From: an uncultured Bacilli bacterium
Lineage (GTDB): Bacteria > Bacillota_I > Bacilli_A > RF39 > UBA660
Assembly: GCA_947626215.1 (NCBI GenBank)
Contig: CANQRJ010000015.1
Location: 1-18,781 of the forward strand
Direction of reading: 5' to 3'
Length of the DNA: 18,781 nucleotides
The notes under the pieces are model-generated. The model was not told the origin of the DNA, did not search any database, and worked only from the letters and a program-made list of their open reading frames with translations. Positions 14,700-18,781 of this stretch are shown piece after piece. The translations under genes were made by a program, and so were the position numbers. The stretch's first letter is position 1; every line of letters starts with the position of its first letter.

Positions 14700-16757
14700 A
14701 TGGAACTTAAACGATTTAAAGAAAAAAATAATAAAAAAATAGGAATTATTTTATTTACTATAGCTTGTATCTTACTTGTTGGAGGAGTAGTTCTATATAG
14801 AACATTTGCTATCTTTGAAACGAATGATGAATTTGATATCATTAATGGAGTCGTTCAAAGTAAAGGAGATATTTCTTTTAATTTTTATATTAATGATGTT
14901 TTAGTAAAAGAAGTACCAACAAAAGAAAGTGGAAAAATATTTGATTCTTATCATAGTTATTGTGAAAATGGAACAAATATATCTTGGAATGCCCATAGTT
15001 GGGAAGCAAGTATAAAAAATATCAAAGAAAGTCCAACCAAATGTCACTTAAAATTTATAGATGGATACGAAGAAAGTATATTAAATGGAGCCGTACCAGA
15101 TTTAGGAAATGGAAAATTAACTCCAATCACAATAGAAGAGAATGGAATAGTACATAAAGCAGATTTAACGAATAAAGATAATCCTTGGTATAAATATGAA
15201 GAGAAGAAATGGGCAAACAGTGTGATATTAAAAGAAAATAGTTATGAGTTATTAAAAGCAAATGGCAAAATAAACAGTGATCCTATACTAGAAGAAGATT
15301 CTCTTCATTTAGATGGAGCAGACGATTATGTGAATTTAGGACTTGCAAACTATGATTTTAAAGATCAAATTACATTGGCATTAACCGTTAAATTTAATCA
15401 ATATAATGATACAGGATATCAAGATTTATTAGGAAACTGGGAAGGCGCCGGTGGAGGACTTACTATGTTAAAAGATAATCATATTCATGGTGGCAATTTT
15501 TTTATAGTTGGTCATAGTGACTATGAAACGCCAGTTCCTTCGGACGAAAAAGTAGTTCTTGATCAATATTATACTGTTGTTGTGACTTATAATGGCGAAA
15601 GAATTGTAATGTATATTAATGGAAAAAAACAACAGGTAGAAAGAGTTGTTTCAGGTAATATTACTCCTTCTACTGCATCGTTTGCTATAGGAAGTAATAT
15701 CTCTGTGGATGGAAGACCCGAGATAAGCGCTAATATTAATGTAAAACAGGCGGCCATATTTAATCGAGCTATTAGTGAAGAAGAAATAAATGAAATATCC
15801 AATGAAAATTTTAAAATAACGAATAGTAAAGGTTTACTTAAATATGTAGATTTTACAAAAAAAGAATATCAATCAAATGAAGTCATACCAGAAGATAATA
15901 TTGAATCTTACTTTGTATGGATACCAAGATATCGTTATCAATTATTTTCTGAAAATCTTGACAGTTATTCTGGAATCGCAAAAAGTTTTCAAGCAACAAA
16001 TGTGAGTGAAATAGATAGTTTAGCAAATCCAATCAATATTACATTTGAAACTAATGATGTAAATCCAAGTAAAGGAAATACAAAGAATAATTGGCTTACT
16101 CATCCTGCATTTACTTCATTTAATAGTAATGGAATGTGGGTAGGAAAATTTGAAAGTGGATATAAAGGTGCTCAAGAGAAATCACAATCGGAAGTGGATG
16201 AAAGAAATGCTCAAATGTTAATTGTTAAACCAAATGTATATAGTTGGAGAAAATTTCATGTAGCTAATGCTTTTTATACTTCTTATGATTATCAACGTGA
16301 GTTAGATTCTCATATGATAAAAAATACGGAATGGGGAGCTATTACTTATTTGTCTGAATCGATTTATGGAGTATGTGATGACGGGACATGTAAAGAAATA
16401 AGAATGAATAATAATAGTAATTGTATCACAGGTTTTGCTGCTAATTATGAAACTACTTGTGGTTATACTGGTATAGAAGAAAATTGTAGTCGGTTTGAAA
16501 ATGTTGCTCCTTTTCAAGATGGGGTGAATGCTTGGAATTATAATAATTCTTCTAGTCAAATTGCTAGTACTACGGGTAATTATTCAGGCGTTTATGATAT
16601 GTCTGGTGGTGCGTGGGAGTATGTTATGGGAATCATGCAATCTAGTCCTACCAATTCAACACCCACTGCGGGCAAAGATGCTTCGTTAAATTCAGAATTT
16701 AATGGTCCTTATTCTAATGCTACAGGGGAAAGAAACGAATGGATTGCCATGGCCTAG
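14700..16757 (+). CDS. Surface protein with LamG-like and FGE/lectin-fold domains (frameshifted before its C-terminus)
   Basis: As it stands the frame gives 685 residues. Residues 1-14 are basic, 15-36 one membrane helix, then YRTFAIFETND as in the first gene of the window. Residues 55-120 hold the cysteine pair C88/C115. WYKYEEKKWANSVILK (163-178) is interrupted by a LamG/concanavalin-like module (about 200-365: LHLDGADDYVNLG, YTVVVTYNGERIVMYINGK, AAIFNRAISEEEI), after which VIPEDNIESYFVWIPRYRYQ (395-414) resumes the sequence shared with the next gene. GVYDMSGGAWEYV (630-642) is the FGE-sulfatase motif of the C-type lectin fold. The frame then reads into NATGERNEWIAMA and stops at 16755-16757. 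The true C-terminus is present in the +1 frame downstream; joined, the protein would be 789 residues. Likely displayed on the cell surface and binding sugar or protein, by domain type only. Confidence 0.8.
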   Translation: MELKRFKEKNNKKIGIILFTIACILLVGGVVLYRTFAIFETNDEFDIINGVVQSKGDISFNFYINDVLVKEVPTKESGKIFDSYHSYCENGTNISWNAHSWEASIKNIKESPTKCHLKFIDGYEESILNGAVPDLGNGKLTPITIEENGIVHKADLTNKDNPWYKYEEKKWANSVILKENSYELLKANGKINSDPILEEDSLHLDGADDYVNLGLANYDFKDQITLALTVKFNQYNDTGYQDLLGNWEGAGGGLTMLKDNHIHGGNFFIVGHSDYETPVPSDEKVVLDQYYTVVVTYNGERIVMYINGKKQQVERVVSGNITPSTASFAIGSNISVDGRPEISANINVKQAAIFNRAISEEEINEISNENFKITNSKGLLKYVDFTKKEYQSNEVIPEDNIESYFVWIPRYRYQLFSENLDSYSGIAKSFQATNVSEIDSLANPINITFETNDVNPSKGNTKNNWLTHPAFTSFNSNGMWVGKFESGYKGAQEKSQSEVDERNAQMLIVKPNVYSWRKFHVANAFYTSYDYQRELDSHMIKNTEWGAITYLSESIYGVCDDGTCKEIRMNNNSNCITGFAANYETTCGYTGIEENCSRFENVAPFQDGVNAWNYNNSSSQIASTTGNYSGVYDMSGGAWEYVMGIMQSSPTNSTPTAGKDASLNSEFNGPYSNATGERNEWIAMA
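16725..16728 (+). other. Frameshift site: G4 run in the surface gene
   Basis: Removing one G from GGGG at 16725-16728 turns NATGERNEW into NATGKETNGLPWPSSK and restores alignment with the downstream paralogue (NSSEEKTDGLPWPSSK). The shift needed is +1. It may be a mutation, a sequencing or assembly error, or less likely phase variation. Confidence 0.85.
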
Positions 16758-17070
16758 TAGTAAATATTATGATTTGTATGATTATGGCACGAATGAATGG
16801 AATTTCCAAAGAGGAATATTAGGAGATGCAACAAAAGAATTTGGACCGTTTTATTCTGTACAATTTAAAAAAGCAGACAATACATATGGACCATCTAGAA
16901 CTATAAATAATCATTATGCAGATCATACAGCTTTTGTTTATCATCTTAGTCCATGGTTTACTCGTGGAAGTGCATGGAATGGTGGAACAGAATCTGGTAT
17001 CACTTCTTTTGAACCTAAAGCTCCAGAAGTGCGTGTGTGGGAAACTTTTCGTGTGGTATTAACTCCATAA
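16729..17070 (+). pseudogene. Detached C-terminal part of the frameshifted surface protein
   Basis: The frame that continues after the G4 run encodes about 113 residues: KETNGLPWPSSKYYDLYDY, then GDATKEFGPFY, PWFTRGSAW and the ending FRVVLTP. Each block has a counterpart in the paralogue at 17092-18723 (PWPSSKYYDLYDY, GDATKELGPFY, PWFARGVRY, GFRICRFVD). The open frame extends back to an ATG at 16702, but this has no ribosome site and lies within the upstream gene, so independent translation is unlikely. The sequence is otherwise intact, with no further stops, which suggests that the break is recent or artificial. This portion forms the end of the lectin fold, where FGE-type domains and retroelement target proteins carry their binding surface. 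Confidence 0.8.
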
Positions 17071-17091
17071 AAAGAAAGAAGGAACTATTAT

Positions 17092-18723
17092 ATGAAAAAG
17101 AAAAAAATTATTAGTGTAATATTTTTAAGTTTTATTCTTTTCTTAATTGTAGGTTTCACTTTAAAACAAAAAGAAATTCATTATATAAATGATACAAATG
17201 ATTCAGAAGTTACCTTTGCATATGTAGTAGATGGCGTAAAAAGTTCTACGGCTCTAAAAGAAAATGAAGGATACGTATTTGATTCTAAAAATAGTGGTTG
17301 CATAAATGGGACAGAGATTTATTGGAATAATGAAACATGGAGTGCTAAAATAAAAAATTTAAAAAATACCAAGATATCGTGTACATTAAGTTTTAGTAAA
17401 GGTTATTTTGAAAAAAATTTGAATGGAACGGACCCTATATTAGATAAGGAAATGATACCGATCACCTTTGAAAACAATGGAATAGTTCATAAAGCAGATA
17501 TTACTAAGGAATGGTATAATTATGCAAATAAACAATGGGCTAATGCAGTCATACTTAAAGATCAAACAAAAGAGTATAAAAATGGGGAAGTCATACCTGA
17601 AGGAAATATTGAAAGCTATTTTGTCTGGATTCCAAGATATCGTTATCAAATATGGGATACAGGGGATTATACAGGTTTAAATAGTGGATCTTTAGAAAGC
17701 CGTACACAAGAAATTCAAATTGTTTTCGAAGATAAAAATACCATTAGACAAGAAGGAACAACTGTTGGAAGTTGGCTAAGTCATCCTGCTTTTGCAAGTT
17801 TTAATACGAATGGCTTTTGGGTTGGAAAATTTGAAACAGGATATGAAGGAGCCACAAATACAAATGAAGCTCAAAAAAATGAAAAAAATTCAGAAAAAGT
17901 CATTATTAAACCGAATGTCTATAGTTGGAGAGGAATAGGCGTCGCGAATGCTTTTTATACAAGTTACAATTATAAAAGAGATTTAGAAAGTCACATGATG
18001 AAAAATATGGAATGGGGAGCTATCGCTTATTTAGCTCATAGTGTATATGGCATCAAAGAAGTAAAAAGATATAATAATAATAGCAATTATATTACGGGAT
18101 TTGTCTCTAATTTTGAACCTTCTTGTGGAAATACTGGTACAAGTGATGAATGTAACAAATATGAAAGTGTTTCACCTAATTCAGATGGAACCTATACTTT
18201 AAATTATAATAATGAAAATAGTATATTAACTAGCACCACAGGAAATTACTATGGCGTTTATGATATGTCTGGTGGCGCGATTGAATATGTCATGGGTGTA
18301 ATGAAGTCAAGTGCAACAAATGATAATCCAACAACTGGAATAAACTCAACCACAAATTCTGGTTTTAATGGTCCTTATTCTAATTCATCTGAAGAAAAAA
18401 CAGATGGATTACCTTGGCCATCTAGCAAGTATTATGATTTATATGATTACGACAATGGATATATATCTACTTTTAACCGTGGTCACTTAGGAGATGCGAC
18501 AAAAGAGTTAGGACCTTTTTATGAAGAATATATGGGAAGTGATCGAAGAGCAAAAAGTAGTTGGTATAATGATAGTGCAGTGTTTTTAAATTCTAATAAC
18601 CCATGGTTTGCTAGAGGAGTAAGATATTATGATGGATATTTAACTGGTATATTTGCTTTTGGACATTCAAGTGGGGCCAATAGTAGTGATAAAGGATTTC
18701 GAATTTGTAGATTTGTAGATTAA
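17092..18723 (+). CDS. Surface protein with FGE-sulfatase/C-type-lectin-like domain
   Basis: A 543-residue intact paralogue of the preceding gene. Residues 1-5 are basic and about 6-24 form a membrane helix or uncleaved signal; unlike the paralogue it lacks the YRTFAIFETND segment. The small domain follows with C70 and C97. WYNYANKQWANAVILK (141-156) joins directly to EVIPEGNIESYFVWIPRYRYQ (166-186), showing where the LamG-like module is absent. The C-terminal domain has WLSHPAFASFNTNGFWVGKF, KPNVYSWRG, EWGAIAYL, the FGE-type motif GVYDMSGG (388-395) and the ending PWFARG...GFRICRFVD (GFR at 535-537). Catalytic activity is not expected; such folds in surface proteins usually bind ligands. The ribosome site AAGGA (17079-17083) and 21-base gap put it in the same operon as the gene before. 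Confidence 0.85.
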   Translation: MKKKKIISVIFLSFILFLIVGFTLKQKEIHYINDTNDSEVTFAYVVDGVKSSTALKENEGYVFDSKNSGCINGTEIYWNNETWSAKIKNLKNTKISCTLSFSKGYFEKNLNGTDPILDKEMIPITFENNGIVHKADITKEWYNYANKQWANAVILKDQTKEYKNGEVIPEGNIESYFVWIPRYRYQIWDTGDYTGLNSGSLESRTQEIQIVFEDKNTIRQEGTTVGSWLSHPAFASFNTNGFWVGKFETGYEGATNTNEAQKNEKNSEKVIIKPNVYSWRGIGVANAFYTSYNYKRDLESHMMKNMEWGAIAYLAHSVYGIKEVKRYNNNSNYITGFVSNFEPSCGNTGTSDECNKYESVSPNSDGTYTLNYNNENSILTSTTGNYYGVYDMSGGAIEYVMGVMKSSATNDNPTTGINSTTNSGFNGPYSNSSEEKTDGLPWPSSKYYDLYDYDNGYISTFNRGHLGDATKELGPFYEEYMGSDRRAKSSWYNDSAVFLNSNNPWFARGVRYYDGYLTGIFAFGHSSGANSSDKGFRICRFVD

Positions 18724-18781
18724 ATGATACAGAAAAATGAAGAAATTTGGAAATTAATTGAGAAAGAAAAGACAAGAGAAA
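18724..18781 (+). CDS. Start of a gene cut by the window end (possibly glycine hydroxymethyltransferase)
   Basis: An open frame starts at ATG 18724, directly after the TAA of the surface gene, and runs to the window end: MIQKNEEIWKLIEKEKTRE. The IWKLIEKEKTRE pattern recalls the start of GlyA proteins (LIEKEKxRQ before IELIASEN), but 19 residues are too few to be sure. No strong ribosome site is visible; translation may be coupled to the gene before. Confidence 0.4.
   Translation, partial: MIQKNEEIWKLIEKEKTRE

Noticed and set aside
16725..16732. Programmed -1 ribosomal frameshift at GGGAAAG
   Set aside because: Joining the frames needs a +1 shift, and the heptamer is not in the required phase; no supporting downstream structure was recognised.
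16702..17070. Independent small gene starting at ATG 16702
   Set aside because: It has no ribosome site, begins inside the surface gene in another frame, and its product aligns with the C-terminus of the downstream paralogue, so it is the detached end of the broken gene.
14700..18723. Complete diversity-generating retroelement
   Set aside because: No reverse transcriptase, accessory gene or template repeat is present; only the target-like lectin fold is seen.
13193..18723. Prophage or mobile element spanning the DUF5131, regulator and surface genes
   Set aside because: No integrase, terminase, capsid, tail or attachment repeat is visible; DUF5131 and an XRE-type regulator alone do not make a prophage.
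1..18781. Mycoplasma-type genetic code (TGA as Trp)
   Set aside because: TGA ends nusA, infB, the TtcA-like and DUF5131 genes at expected lengths, and tryptophans are encoded by TGG.

Overview
The window is a low-GC segment from a Bacillota (Firmicutes) chromosome. It carries a Bacilli-type primosome pair (DnaB with a DnaD-like domain, and the helicase loader DnaI), the rimP-nusA-rnpM-infB-rbfA translation/transcription cluster, and promoters of the sigma-A type with 17-base spacers. TGA is used as a stop in several solid genes (nusA, infB, ttcA-like), so the code is the standard bacterial one and not the Mycoplasma code. From the style of the surface proteins I infer an uncultured gut-associated Bacilli lineage (RF39-like or Erysipelotrichia-like); that placement is inference. 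No gene-free stretch exceeds 300 bases. I saw no rRNA, tRNA, CRISPR array, transposase or reverse transcriptase.

Layout. (1) 1-3150: a membrane-anchored surface protein, then a membrane-anchored thioredoxin-fold protein with a CPWC active site and an HD-domain hydrolase behind their own promoter. (2) 3157-6174: a promoter driving dnaB, dnaI and a TtcA-like PP-loop tRNA thiolase, tightly packed. (3) 6169-8003: three poorly characterised genes: a 97-residue protein (minus strand), a DUF2179/UPF0316-type membrane protein (plus), and a four-helix membrane protein with a large external domain (minus). (4) 8081-12284: the rimP operon, from an extended -10 promoter and a leader hairpin to a terminator after rbfA. 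RimP here is only the N-terminal domain, and no ylxQ lies between rnpM and infB. (5) 12298-14094: truB on its own promoter, coupled to a DUF5131 (phage Gp37/Gp68-type) protein with an extra six-cysteine tail, ending in a bidirectional terminator shared with a convergent double-HTH regulator. (6) 14588-18723: a strong promoter and two tandem surface proteins with FGE-sulfatase/C-type-lectin-like C-terminal domains. The first also has a LamG-like insert and is broken by a one-base frameshift. A new reading frame starts immediately after the second and runs off the window.

How the parts fit. The middle is housekeeping: replication restart/initiation, ribosome maturation and tRNA modification. 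The two ends hold members of one surface-protein family that share an N-terminal membrane anchor and/or a domain with a conserved cysteine pair, but carry different C-terminal modules. The extracytoplasmic thioredoxin-like protein next to the first of them is a plausible partner for forming that disulfide. The most interesting accessory signal is this modular surface family with a lectin-fold C-terminus of the type also used by diversity-generating retroelement targets; no retroelement is visible in the window.
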